Below are positions 17,917 to 26,620 of a stretch of DNA of 64,000 nt, piece by piece (the first letter of the stretch is position 1; every line of letters begins with the position of its first letter). The notes under the pieces were generated by a model that was not told where the DNA came from, did no database searches, and was given only the letters and a program-made list of their open reading frames with translations. The DNA is taken from contig CP076354.1 of assembly GCA_018798825.1 (NCBI GenBank), forward strand, positions 372,001-436,000, written 5' to 3'. The translations under genes were made by a program, and so were the position numbers. Source of the DNA: Ochrobactrum sp. BTU1 (GTDB lineage Bacteria > Pseudomonadota > Alphaproteobacteria > Rhizobiales > Rhizobiaceae).

Positions 17917-20171
17917 TTGTGCGCTTCCTTGAGAACAACAGCAGGTGCGACAGTGGTTTGCGCCTGCTGTTTTTGTTTTCCTGCCCTTAGCCGCATGGCG
18001 TTGCTGACAACCACAATAGAGGATAGCGACATCGAAAGTGCAGCCACCAATGGTGTCACATAACCAAAAATCGCAATCGGCACCGCAATGATATTATAGC
18101 CGATGGAAAGCGCAAAGTTCTGGCTGATTAACCGGCCTGCTTCTTTTGACACGGCAAAAGCCAGCGGCACGGCAGCGAGGCTTTCGCGCAGGAATACGAA
18201 ATCGGCAGCGTTACGGCCAATATCGGCAGCGGTTGCCGGCGCCATGGAAACATGGGCCGCAACAAGGGCAGGCGCATCGTTCAAGCCGTCGCCGACCATC
18301 AGTACTTTACGACCATTGCTGGTCAGTTCCTGCACAAGCTGTGACTTGTCTGCAGGCAGAACTTCGCCGCGATAAGTATCGACACCAAGATAACCGGCAA
18401 GCTTTTGCACGGCGGGCTGTTTATCGCCGGAAATGATTTCCAGCTTCAAGCCATTGCGTTTCAGCGCACCGATGGCGCTCGCTGCATCTTCGCGCGGCTG
18501 ATCTTCAAAGCGGAAAGTTTGAACCAGCTTGCCATCGATGGAGAGGCAGGTTTCAGGACCATCGGAAGCAGCCGCATTCGCATCGCTGTCCGCCCATTCG
18601 CGCTTGCCAAGCCGATAGATCGTGCCGTTCAGCTCGGCTTCAATGCCAGCGCCCGGAATTTCCTCAATTCGGGTGAAGGCAGTCATTGGCTTTGCGCCTG
18701 AAAACAGCGCAAGCGCCCGCGAAAGCGGATGGCGCGAATAAAGCGAAAGTTCGGACGCGATCTCGAGATTGTTCGGGTTTATCGCATCAAGATCGATCAG
18801 GCGGGGCTGACCAAGTGTCAGCGTGCCTGTCTTGTCGAATACGGCCGTGTCGATTTCGGCCATGCGTTCCATGGCAGAGCCGTCCTTGATCATGATGCCG
18901 TTTTCAAACAGGCGACGGGCTGCCACCACCTGAACGATTGGCACCGCAAGCGCCAATGCACAGGGGCAGGTGATGATGAGCGTGCAGATCGCAATATAGA
19001 TCGAGCGATACCAGTCGCCGCCGGTATAGATCATCCAACCGACAAAGGCCGCAAAGGCAATCGTATGCACCATCGGCACATAGAGTTCGGATGCCCGGTC
19101 AGCGAGACGGCGATAAAAAGCGCGACCGCCTTCGGCAACGTCCATCAGACGCACCATTTCAGCAAGAAACGAATCCTTGGCTTCAGCGGTTGCGCGAATG
19201 ACGAGCGGGGCGGAGAGGTTCATGGTTCCCGCACGAATATCCGAGCCGGGACCGACTGGAACCGCATCGCTTTCGCCTGATGCAATCGCGCAATCAAGCT
19301 CTGAACGACCGTCTTCGACTTTTGCGTCCACAGGCACACGTTCGCCTGCGGCAAGGATGATCCGCATTCCGGGACGGATTTCATTGACCGGCAGATAGTT
19401 GCGCTCGTCATTGTCGCCGATCACCACGGCACCACGCGGGCTTAATTGTGCCAAACCACGCACGGCGGAGCGTGCGCGTGCGCGCATCAGATAATCGAGC
19501 GTGCGGCCAATCAGCAGGAAGAACAACAGCGAGACAGAAGCGTCGAAATAGGCGTGCTGGCCATGGTTCATCGTCTCATAAACGCTCATGCCGAAGGCAA
19601 GCGAAATGGCGAGTGCAATCGGCACATCCATGTTCACGCGACGGGTGCGAAGCGCATTCCAGGCTGAAACATAGAAAATCCGGCCCGAGTAAATCAGGGT
19701 CGGCAGTGCGATCAGGCCGGAAATCCAGTGAAACATATCGCGGGTAGCAGCATCCGCACCCGACCAGACCGCAACCGACAACAGCATCACATTGCTCGAC
19801 GCAAAGGCTGCAACACCAAGCGCGATCAACAGCCGCGTGAAGGTCGGATCTTTGTCCTGCACCATATCGAAAATATGCGCTTCATAACCGAGACGGCGCA
19901 GCGGATCGACAACATCAGGCGGTGTCTCTCCATCCTTCCAGCGGATGGTAACGCGACGTGCTGTCAGGTTGACGCGGACATAGGCAACACCGCTGATTTT
20001 GCCGAGCGCATCTTCGATTGTCTTGATGCAAAGCCCACAATGAACACCGGGAACCGAGAGATCAAGCTGGCGCTGGCCGTCACCGAGCGCACGACTTGCG
20101 ACCTGCATTTCATCTGGCGAAATGGCCTGAATGACGGTGGCGATCTGTGCATTTTCTACGCAGCAACTCAT
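17913..20171 (-). CDS. ccoI: CcoI/FixI copper-exporting P-type ATPase for cbb3 oxidase
   Basis: This 752-residue P1B-ATPase has an N-terminal heavy-metal domain with C45-x-x-C48 (GVHCGLCIKTIEDAL), membrane segments, the metal-transport motif CPC (ITCPCALALAVP), the phosphorylation motif DKTGTLTLG and VGDGLNDAPAL. It also has an extra N-terminal CC pair (MSCCVEN), as is usual for FixI/CtpA proteins. It supplies copper to the binuclear centre of cbb3 oxidase. It overlaps ccoH by 4 nt and ccoS by 4 nt. Confidence 0.95.
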   Translation of the reverse strand: MSCCVENAQIATVIQAISPDEMQVASRALGDGQRQLDLSVPGVHCGLCIKTIEDALGKISGVAYVRVNLTARRVTIRWKDGETPPDVVDPLRRLGYEAHIFDMVQDKDPTFTRLLIALGVAAFASSNVMLLSVAVWSGADAATRDMFHWISGLIALPTLIYSGRIFYVSAWNALRTRRVNMDVPIALAISLAFGMSVYETMNHGQHAYFDASVSLLFFLLIGRTLDYLMRARARSAVRGLAQLSPRGAVVIGDNDERNYLPVNEIRPGMRIILAAGERVPVDAKVEDGRSELDCAIASGESDAVPVGPGSDIRAGTMNLSAPLVIRATAEAKDSFLAEMVRLMDVAEGGRAFYRRLADRASELYVPMVHTIAFAAFVGWMIYTGGDWYRSIYIAICTLIITCPCALALAVPIVQVVAARRLFENGIMIKDGSAMERMAEIDTAVFDKTGTLTLGQPRLIDLDAINPNNLEIASELSLYSRHPLSRALALFSGAKPMTAFTRIEEIPGAGIEAELNGTIYRLGKREWADSDANAAASDGPETCLSIDGKLVQTFRFEDQPREDAASAIGALKRNGLKLEIISGDKQPAVQKLAGYLGVDTYRGEVLPADKSQLVQELTSNGRKVLMVGDGLNDAPALVAAHVSMAPATAADIGRNAADFVFLRESLAAVPLAFAVSKEAGRLISQNFALSIGYNIIAVPIAIFGYVTPLVAALSMSLSSIVVVSNAMRLRAGKQKQQAQTTVAPAVVLKEAHK

Positions 20172-20677
20172 AAGATCCTCCCGTCCTTCACCAGAACACG
20201 GATGATGTGGCGATAAGGGTCGTCGAGGCCGTAATCTTTACTGGCATCAGCATTGACTTCCATGATCCACGCGCCTTCGCCAAGCTCAAGCGGTGCTGTC
20301 AGAACACCTTCTTCCGCAACAGTGAGCGAGACTTTGGTGTCATGCACGTCGCCAACCGGTCGTTTGAAGTCGACGGTGCCGCCGGTCAAAGTAACGGCCT
20401 TGCCTTCACGGTCGGTCAGGCGCCATGTAAATACACCTTCTGCGAAGGTCGGCTGTGACTGCCATTGAAGCGCCGCCTGTTCTTTGCCGGTCTCGGCTTT
20501 GTCGTTGAACTCCTGACTTGCGACATAGGTGTTCTTGACAACAAGTCCGCTCCAGCTGCTGACGGCCTTGTAAGCCATCGTGACGTTGACGGCGATAATG
20601 ACGCCGAAGAATGCAACCATGATGCCCAGCATGTGCCATCCGGTGAATGCGCCTGAAGTCTTCGTTTTCACTGACAT
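20168..20677 (-). CDS. ccoH: CcoH/FixH, cbb3 oxidase assembly protein
   Basis: This 169-residue protein has one N-terminal membrane anchor (about residues 15-38) and a periplasmic FixH domain containing SQEFNDKAETGKEQAALQW and a beta-rich C-terminal part. FixH family members associate with cbb3 subunits during assembly. It starts at the last base of the ccoG stop region and ends by overlapping ccoI, so ccoG-H-I-S are translationally linked. Confidence 0.92.
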   Translation of the reverse strand: MSVKTKTSGAFTGWHMLGIMVAFFGVIIAVNVTMAYKAVSSWSGLVVKNTYVASQEFNDKAETGKEQAALQWQSQPTFAEGVFTWRLTDREGKAVTLTGGTVDFKRPVGDVHDTKVSLTVAEEGVLTAPLELGEGAWIMEVNADASKDYGLDDPYRHIIRVLVKDGRIL

Positions 20678-22227
20678 TATCTGCCCTCCGGAGCCATGAA
20701 GGTTGCTTTGTAGCGCGCGTGTTCTGCGCCGTCCGCATCACGCACTTCGATTTCGTAATCCTTGCGGTTCTCGGTGATTGCGCTATGCGGCATGGTCACG
20801 AAAACGCGCAGAGTTTTCAGGCGATCCGGTTCGACCGGAATATCGTAATTGCCATCGGCATCGGGTGTCTCGTCCTGAACCGTAATTTCCGCCCCCGGCA
20901 AACCTTCGATCGAAAGCCGGAAAGTACGCGGAACCGGGATCATGTTAAGCAGCTTGACCGTATAACCGTTACGGATCGAACCATCGGACAACAACACATA
21001 TTGCGGCGTCCGGTCGTGCAGCACATTGATGCCGATCCGCTGACGCATGGAAAGCGAGATCACCAGCGTCAGGCCGATCAGCGCCCAGACGATGAAGTAG
21101 AAAATACTGCGCGGGCGCAGCACTTTCTTCCAGGAAAGCTCCTGAACCTTATCCGAGAACGTATTCGGTGCTTTGTAGACGCGGGCAGGGTCAATTGTTG
21201 CAGTGCCATCATTGGTGGCAAGCGCCATATTGAAATTGTAATCGGCAAGCGTCGCATAGGAGATGAGGCCGCGTTCCTTGCCAACCTTGTCCATCACGCT
21301 GTCGCAGGCATCGATGCAAAGCGCACAGGTGATGCATTCGAGCTGCTGCCCGTCGCGAATATCGATACCCATCGGGCAGGCGGCAACGCAGGCGTTGCAA
21401 TCCACGCAATCGCCCACGGTTTCGCCCGCGGCAATTGCCTTTTTGGAATGGCGTGAACGCGGTTCGCCGCGCCAGTCATTATAGGTGACGGTGAGCGAAT
21501 TCTCATCGAGCATTGCTGCCTGAATACGTGGCCAGGGGCACATATAGGTGCAGACCTGTTCGCGCATCAGACCGCCGAAAATATAAGTCGTAGCGGTCAG
21601 GATCGCGACGGTCATATAGGCGACGGGCGCGGCATGGCCAGTCACAAAATCCATCAGCAGCGTTGGCGCATCGGCAAAATAGAAGATCCACGCACCACCC
21701 GTCAGAACGCCGATCAGCAGCCAGACCGCATGTTTGGTCACGCGCTTCCAAACCTTGTCGAAGCTCCATGGGGCCTTGTCGAGCTTCATGCGTGCATTGC
21801 GGTCGCCTTCGATGGCGCGCTCGACAACCAGATAGAGATCAACCCAGACGGTCTGCGGGCAGGTATAGCCGCACCATGCGCGACCCGCGACAGAGGTTAC
21901 AAGAAACAGACCAAGGCCCGCCATGATAAGCAGGCCCGCCACGTAGTAGAATTCCTGTGGCCAGATTTCGATGAAGAAGAAATAGAAACGGCGATTGGCA
22001 AGGTCGATCAAGACCGCCTGATCCGGCGCATAAGGCCCGCGATCCCAGCGCAACCAAGGCGTCAGATAGTAGATCCCCAATGTGATGAGCATGACGAGCC
22101 ACTTGAAGCGCCGGAACTGACCCTGAACGCGCTTCGGAAATATTTTCACCCGCGCCGCATAAAGCGACTGGCGGATCTTGGGGGAATTGACTGCCTGAAC
22201 GTCTATCCGTTCGACATCATCTGACAT
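20677..22227 (-). CDS. ccoG: CcoG/FixG, membrane iron-sulfur protein
   Basis: This 516-residue membrane protein has several hydrophobic helices, an N-terminal Cys region (AWCGYTCPQTVW) and two [4Fe-4S] cluster motifs (CVDCNACVAACPMGIDI and CITCALCIDACDSVM). A C-terminal FixG immunoglobulin-like domain follows. CcoG is thought to reduce copper during cbb3 assembly. It opens the ccoGHIS unit, 214 nt downstream of ccoP on the same strand. Confidence 0.94.
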   Translation of the reverse strand: MSDDVERIDVQAVNSPKIRQSLYAARVKIFPKRVQGQFRRFKWLVMLITLGIYYLTPWLRWDRGPYAPDQAVLIDLANRRFYFFFIEIWPQEFYYVAGLLIMAGLGLFLVTSVAGRAWCGYTCPQTVWVDLYLVVERAIEGDRNARMKLDKAPWSFDKVWKRVTKHAVWLLIGVLTGGAWIFYFADAPTLLMDFVTGHAAPVAYMTVAILTATTYIFGGLMREQVCTYMCPWPRIQAAMLDENSLTVTYNDWRGEPRSRHSKKAIAAGETVGDCVDCNACVAACPMGIDIRDGQQLECITCALCIDACDSVMDKVGKERGLISYATLADYNFNMALATNDGTATIDPARVYKAPNTFSDKVQELSWKKVLRPRSIFYFIVWALIGLTLVISLSMRQRIGINVLHDRTPQYVLLSDGSIRNGYTVKLLNMIPVPRTFRLSIEGLPGAEITVQDETPDADGNYDIPVEPDRLKTLRVFVTMPHSAITENRKDYEIEVRDADGAEHARYKATFMAPEGR

Positions 22228-22349
22228 TTGCCTTGCTCCTGAAGCATGGTGCCGGACAGACAGAAGCTGGCTTGCCGGTCATATCACGCTTGCAATGATT
22301 GAGAGCGGGGTGGTTATTCGCCGTCCGTTCTGATGCATTTCCAGTTCGG

Positions 22350-22381
22350 CTGGCCCTGCTTTTCCGTCTAAGCGGGGCCAG
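22350..22381. other. Hairpin in the ccoP-ccoG spacer
   Basis: A 12-bp stem (22350-22361 with 22370-22381, one G-T pair) has an 8-nt loop. The T-rich stretch TTACTTTTATT follows it on the plus strand only, so for the minus-strand cco transcript it is not a classical terminator. It could act as an mRNA processing or stabilising structure between ccoNOQP and ccoGHIS. Confidence 0.5.
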
Positions 22382-22395
22382 TTACTTTTATTCAC

Positions 22396-22434
22396 GCACA
22401 TCCCGAAAACCGGTTCCGACTTTTCGGGGTGTGC
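22396..22434. repeat. Dispersed palindromic repeat, copy in the ccoP-ccoG spacer
   Basis: A 39-bp palindrome GCACATCCCGAAAA ... TTTTCGGGGTGTGC is related to the elements at 16313-16355 and 44480-44522. It lies 7 nt past the ccoP stop, before the hairpin at 22350-22381. Confidence 0.65.
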
Positions 22435-22441
22435 TTGTGTG

Positions 22442-23305
22442 TTATTCGCCACCACCAAGCGAGTGGACGAAGATTGCGAGCTGTTTAACCGTCGCATCAC
22501 CAAGGCGCGCTTCCCAGGCAGGCATTACGCCATGCTTTGGATGAGAGACCTGGCGGGCAATGGCGTCTTCACCAGAACCATAGAACCAGATCGCGTCGGT
22601 GAGGTTTGGCGCGCCGAACTCGCGCATACCCTTGGCATCACCGCCATGACAGACCGCACAGTTTTCGCTGAAGACCTTCTGGCCTTCTGGGATCATAGCG
22701 GGATCATGGGGTGTACCGGAAAGGCTGACCACATAGGCTGCCACTTCACGCACCTGCTGTGGTTCGAGAACATCTGCAAAGGCAGGCATCTCGGAAACAC
22801 GGGTTTCACTGTCGTCGGGCGAGCGAACCCCATGACGAATGGTCGTCAGAATGTCGTCAACCGAGCCACCCCACAGCCAATCGTCATCGTTCAGGTTCGG
22901 ATAACCGGGCGCTCCCTGCGCACCAGAGCCATGGCACTGTACGCAATTGACGCGGAACGCTGCGGCACCGCCTGCAATCGCATATTGGCGCAGGTTTTCA
23001 TCGGCCAGAATCTCATGCACATCCTTGGCCTTGATCTGGTCGATGATACCCTGACGACCGGCAGCAATCTCTGCGTTTTCCTTCCAGAAATCACCGCGAC
23101 TCGACCAACCGATCAAGCCAGCCGTTGAGTTGGAAATCAGCGGCCATGCCGGATAGGCGATCACATAGGCAAGAGCCCAGACAATCGTTGCGTAGAAAGT
23201 CCACAGCCACCAGCGTGGCATTGGATTGTCAAGTTCCTTGATACCGTCCCATTCATGGCCGGTGGTCTCAACGCCACTGACTTCATCAATCTGTTTGTCA
23301 GTCAT
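22442..23305 (-). CDS. ccoP: CcoP/FixP, dihaem cytochrome c subunit of cbb3 oxidase
   Basis: This 287-residue protein has the CcoP N-terminal signature (HEWDGIKELDNPMPRWW), membrane segment(s) at about residues 30-55 and two haem c sites, CVQCH and CAVCH, in tandem cytochrome domains. It receives electrons from the bc1 complex or soluble cytochrome and passes them to CcoO. The start at 23305 overlaps the ccoQ stop by 8 nt. The longer in-frame reading to 23410 runs through ccoQ and is rejected. Confidence 0.95.
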   Translation of the reverse strand: MTDKQIDEVSGVETTGHEWDGIKELDNPMPRWWLWTFYATIVWALAYVIAYPAWPLISNSTAGLIGWSSRGDFWKENAEIAAGRQGIIDQIKAKDVHEILADENLRQYAIAGGAAAFRVNCVQCHGSGAQGAPGYPNLNDDDWLWGGSVDDILTTIRHGVRSPDDSETRVSEMPAFADVLEPQQVREVAAYVVSLSGTPHDPAMIPEGQKVFSENCAVCHGGDAKGMREFGAPNLTDAIWFYGSGEDAIARQVSHPKHGVMPAWEARLGDATVKQLAIFVHSLGGGE

Positions 23306-23456
23306 TTTTCTCGTCCTTGAATGGAATTTCTTTCGCTTCATCAGCCTTCTTTTTGCTTCCCGGACGGAAGGCAAAAAGAATGACGAAGACAAAGAAGAGA
23401 GCCATGGCAAGCAGGCCCCAGCTATCGGCGAAAGTGCGTAGGGTATTGTAATCCAT
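23298..23456 (-). CDS. ccoQ: CcoQ/FixQ, small cbb3 oxidase subunit
   Basis: This 52-residue protein begins MDYNTLRTFADSWGLLAMAL, has one membrane helix (about residues 12-32) and the RPGSKKKADEAKEIPFKDE charged tail typical of CcoQ. It stabilises the CcoNO-CcoP complex. It sits between ccoO and ccoP on the minus strand and overlaps ccoP by 8 nt. Confidence 0.92.
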   Translation of the reverse strand: MDYNTLRTFADSWGLLAMALFFVFVILFAFRPGSKKKADEAKEIPFKDEKND

Positions 23457-23471
23457 CGCTAAATCTCCGCT

Positions 23472-24203
23472 TTATCTTGCTTTGGGGGACTGATCGTAGG
23501 TCGAGAAGTCAACGAGGGTGCCGAGCATCTGCAGATAGGCGATCAGCGCGTCCATCTCCGAAATGACCTGCGGGTTGCCGTCAAAATCGCCAAGGCGTGC
23601 CTTGGGATAACGACCCTCGATGCCGGACGTATCGGCGTTTGGATCGGCCTGTGCCTGAAGGTCAGCGAGTGCGTTGTCGACCATCTCCTGCGTGTAAGGA
23701 ACGCCGACCGCCACATTGGCCTTCAGATTGGCTGCAATATTGTTGGCATCAAGCGGACGGTCCTTCAGGAAGGCATAGCTTGGCATGACCGATTCCGGCA
23801 CCACGTCACGCGGGCGGATGAGGTGCTGTACGTGCCATTCATTGGAATAACGACCGCCAACGCGCGCAAGGTCAGGCCCTGTGCGTTTTGAGCCCCACTG
23901 GAACGAATGGTCGTACATGGATTCAGCCGCCAGAGAGTAGTGGCCGTAGCGCTCCACTTCATCGCGGAACGGACGGATCATCTGGCTGTGGCAGAGGTAG
24001 CAGCCTTCACGCACATAGATGTCGCGGCCCGCGAGTTCCAACGGTGAATAAGGACGCATCCCTTCCACCTTCTCGATAGTATTTTCGAGATAGAACAGTG
24101 GTGCGATTTCAACGATGCCACCGACCGTTACCACGGCAAGCGAAGCAATCAGCAGCAGCGTTGCATTTCTCTCCAGCTTGGAGTGTTTTTTGAGGATAGA
24201 CAT
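23472..24203 (-). CDS. ccoO: CcoO/FixO, monohaem cytochrome c subunit of cbb3 oxidase
   Basis: This 243-residue protein has an N-terminal membrane anchor (about 12-35) and one haem c motif, CYLCH, in a segment [20 protein letters not shown] that is diagnostic for CcoO. The following [16 protein letters not shown] also matches the family. It relays electrons from CcoP to CcoN. It lies 12 nt after ccoN. Confidence 0.95.
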   Translation of the reverse strand: MSILKKHSKLERNATLLLIASLAVVTVGGIVEIAPLFYLENTIEKVEGMRPYSPLELAGRDIYVREGCYLCHSQMIRPFRDEVERYGHYSLAAESMYDHSFQWGSKRTGPDLARVGGRYSNEWHVQHLIRPRDVVPESVMPSYAFLKDRPLDANNIAANLKANVAVGVPYTQEMVDNALADLQAQADPNADTSGIEGRYPKARLGDFDGNPQVISEMDALIAYLQMLGTLVDFSTYDQSPKAR

Positions 24204-24215
24204 AAATCACACTCC

Positions 24216-25841
24216 TTATTCGGCTGGCTGCATTGTGGCGCCAGCAGCAGGCCGGGCACCGCCCATAGGGGCTTCTTTGCGCAGGTTGCCGCGAATGGTC
24301 TGATAGACGTTCCATGCCATGACCAGTCCACCGGCGAGGTAAAGCAGACCGCCTGCAGTACGGATCACGTAGTAAGGGAACATGGCGAGCACGGTTTCGG
24401 CGAAGGAATAGACGAGGAAACCCTGGTCGTCGTATTCGCGCCACATCAGACCCTGCTGGATACCTGCAACCCACATGGCGGCGGCGTAGAGCACGATGCC
24501 AAGTGTTGCGAGCCAGAAGTGCCAGTTGACCATGCGGATCGAGTAGAGGCGTTCACGGTCCCACAGCTTTGGTGTGAGGTAGTAAACGGCCGCAAAGGTA
24601 ATCATGCCGTTCCAGCCCAGTGCACCCGCATGAACGTGACCAATGGTCCAGTCAGTGTAGTGGGAGAGCGAGTTGACCGCCTTGATAGACAGCATCGGAC
24701 CTTCAAAGGTCGCCATGCCATAGAAGGCAATAGCTGCAACCATCAGACGGATGATCGGATCGGTACGAACCTTGTCCCATGCGCCAGAAAGCGTCATCAG
24801 ACCGTTGATCATGCCACCCCAAGAAGGCATCCAGAGCATGATCGAGAACACCATGCCGAGCGTCTGTGCCCAATCGGGAACAGCGGTATAATGAAGATGG
24901 TGTGGGCCAGCCCAGATGTAGAGGAAGATGATCGACCAGAAGTGCACGATCGACAGGCGGTAGGAATAAACCGGACGCTCTGCCTGCTTGGGCACGAAGT
25001 AATACATCATCGCAAGGAATGGCACGGTCAGGAAGAACGCAACCGCATTATGTCCATACCACCACTGGGTCACGGCATCCTGCACGCCTGCGAAAGCCGA
25101 ATAGCTCTTCACGCCGAGGAACGATACCGGGATCGCCAGATTGTTGATGATGTGCAACATGGCGATTGTGATGATGAAGGACAGGTAGAACCAGTTTGCC
25201 ACATAGATATGCGGCTCTTTGCGCTTCAATACCGTGCCGAGGAAGACGACGAGATAGGCGACCCAGACGATGGTGAGCCAGATATCGACATACCATTCCG
25301 GTTCAGCATATTCGCGGCTCTGGGTAATCCCAAGCAGATAGCCGGTTGCAGCCATCACGATGAAAAGCTGATATCCCCAGAACACGAACCAGGCCAGATC
25401 GCCACCGATCAGGCGCGCGCGACAGGTGCGCTGCACGACATAGAACGACGAAGCGATCAGGATATTGCCGCCGAATGCAAAAACAACCGCTGAAGTGTGC
25501 AGCGGGCGCAGACGACCGAAGTTCAGATAGGGTTCAAAGTTGAGATCGGGGAAGGCAAGCTGGGCTGCGATAACCACACCGACCAGAAAGCCAACCACAC
25601 CCCAGAAGACCGTTGCGATCACGCCGTAGCGGATCGGTCCGTCCATGTAAGTGGACTGATCGACCTTCTTTGGCGCAAGGCCGTAATCGGCATTGCGCAT
25701 CAGCAAGATGGTGAAGATGGCGAGTGTAGCGAACAGAATCCACATATGGGTTCTGAACAACTCATCATGAGAAAATCCGGCCAGAAGCACAGCAAGAAGT
25801 GCTCCCAGACCAGACAGGACTGTTCCAGCGGCGTAGTTCAT
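24216..25841 (-). CDS. ccoN: CcoN/FixN, catalytic subunit of cbb3 cytochrome oxidase
   Basis: This 541-residue haem-copper oxidase subunit has about 12-14 membrane helices and the conserved histidines seen in [41 protein letters not shown] and [14 protein letters not shown], which ligand the haems and CuB. It lacks the class A Glu/Lys features, as expected of the C family. The enzyme reduces O2 at low tension in the inner membrane. It is the first gene of ccoNOQP; the FNR-type box at 25931-25944 lies 90 nt upstream. Confidence 0.96.
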   Translation of the reverse strand: MNYAAGTVLSGLGALLAVLLAGFSHDELFRTHMWILFATLAIFTILLMRNADYGLAPKKVDQSTYMDGPIRYGVIATVFWGVVGFLVGVVIAAQLAFPDLNFEPYLNFGRLRPLHTSAVVFAFGGNILIASSFYVVQRTCRARLIGGDLAWFVFWGYQLFIVMAATGYLLGITQSREYAEPEWYVDIWLTIVWVAYLVVFLGTVLKRKEPHIYVANWFYLSFIITIAMLHIINNLAIPVSFLGVKSYSAFAGVQDAVTQWWYGHNAVAFFLTVPFLAMMYYFVPKQAERPVYSYRLSIVHFWSIIFLYIWAGPHHLHYTAVPDWAQTLGMVFSIMLWMPSWGGMINGLMTLSGAWDKVRTDPIIRLMVAAIAFYGMATFEGPMLSIKAVNSLSHYTDWTIGHVHAGALGWNGMITFAAVYYLTPKLWDRERLYSIRMVNWHFWLATLGIVLYAAAMWVAGIQQGLMWREYDDQGFLVYSFAETVLAMFPYYVIRTAGGLLYLAGGLVMAWNVYQTIRGNLRKEAPMGGARPAAGATMQPAE

Positions 25842-25930
25842 TTAATCCCCTCGCAGCGCAAGTCAGAAGCTGTCTGAGTAACGACAGCTATAGCGATGCC
25901 TTTCTATCGGCTCTCTACGAGAGGGTGTCA

Positions 25931-25944
25931 TTGATCTAAATCAA
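25931..25944 (-). promoter_or_regulatory. FNR/FixK box (anaerobox) upstream of ccoN
   Basis: TTGAT-CTAA-ATCAA is a perfect match to the FNR/FixK consensus TTGAT-N4-ATCAA. It lies 90 nt before the ccoN start codon, an appropriate distance for activation of the ccoNOQP promoter when oxygen is low. Confidence 0.85.
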
Positions 25945-25989
25945 AGAGCTCTAATCGGACCTGCGACGAATTGGGAGTTTTCCGGGAAA

Positions 25990-26490
25990 TCAGGCGGTGT
26001 CAGTTTCCGGCACCAGATGGATCAGAACGTCCACTTTGCTGATCTTGTAGCCAGCAGGCGGGGTGGGCAGCGGGCCAATGCCGATATCGTCCGTTGCAAT
26101 GTCGATGATCTGGTCTTCGTCGTGGATGTAGCATTGTGCGTGGTCGCCAGTATCCGTATCGAAATAGGTACGCTCGCCATGCAAGCTTATCTTACGGACA
26201 AGGCCCGCATCGGAAAATTGATTGAGCGTGTTGTAAACTGTTGCAACGGATAGCTTCTCGCCTAGCAGTAATGCTTCTTCATTCAGCATATCCGGGGTTA
26301 CGTGACGGTGTTTCTCAGTGAAAAGCATACATCCTAACGCAATACGCTGACGGGTCGGGCGTAACCCGGCCCGTCTTAAAATCGCTTTGACTGCTGATGT
26401 CTGCTGCTTGGCCCATTCCTTGTCAGAACGAGGGACGGTTTCTGACAAGAGCTGCGCGGCTTTAGGCTCAGATCGAGGATTAAACAGCAT
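25990..26490 (-). CDS. irr: Irr, haem/iron-responsive Fur-family regulator
   Basis: This 166-residue Fur-like protein has a winged-helix domain (LRRAGLRPTRQRIALGCMLF, VATVYNTLNQFSDAGLV) and a dimer/metal domain with GDHAQCYIHDEDQIIDI. The helix-turn-helix and the HxxxxxxHDED cluster match Irr proteins of Rhizobiales, which repress haem biosynthesis and activate or repress iron genes under iron limitation. It lacks the GCPWH haem motif of Bradyrhizobium Irr, as expected for Brucella and Rhizobium. It could in principle be PerR; the C-terminal sequence favours Irr. A Fur/Mur-like palindrome lies 66 nt upstream. Confidence 0.85.
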   Translation of the reverse strand: MLFNPRSEPKAAQLLSETVPRSDKEWAKQQTSAVKAILRRAGLRPTRQRIALGCMLFTEKHRHVTPDMLNEEALLLGEKLSVATVYNTLNQFSDAGLVRKISLHGERTYFDTDTGDHAQCYIHDEDQIIDIATDDIGIGPLPTPPAGYKISKVDVLIHLVPETDTA

Positions 26491-26555
26491 GAACAGTCTC
26501 GGCTTCTTTAATCAAAAGCTATGTCTGAAATCTAAATGAATATTCTGACCTTAAT

Positions 26556-26570
26556 TGCAAATGATTTGCA
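26556..26570. promoter_or_regulatory. 7-1-7 palindrome upstream of irr, candidate Fur/Mur box
   Basis: TGCAAAT-G-ATTTGCA is a perfect 7-1-7 inverted repeat, the spacing used by Fur-family proteins. It lies 66 nt before the irr start and after the stop of the sensor kinase gene. irr is repressed by Fur in Bradyrhizobium, so a Fur/Mur site here is plausible. The binding protein is inferred. Confidence 0.55.
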
Positions 26571-26620
26571 GTTGCATCATACGCCGAAAGCCTGCCCCGT
26601 CAACCTGCACAGGCGGGAAT

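Noticed and set aside
24183..25493. A 436-codon open frame on the plus strand antisense to ccoN
   Set aside because: It lies fully against ccoN and ccoO, has no ribosome-binding site or similarity I recognise and reads as a shadow of membrane-protein codon use.
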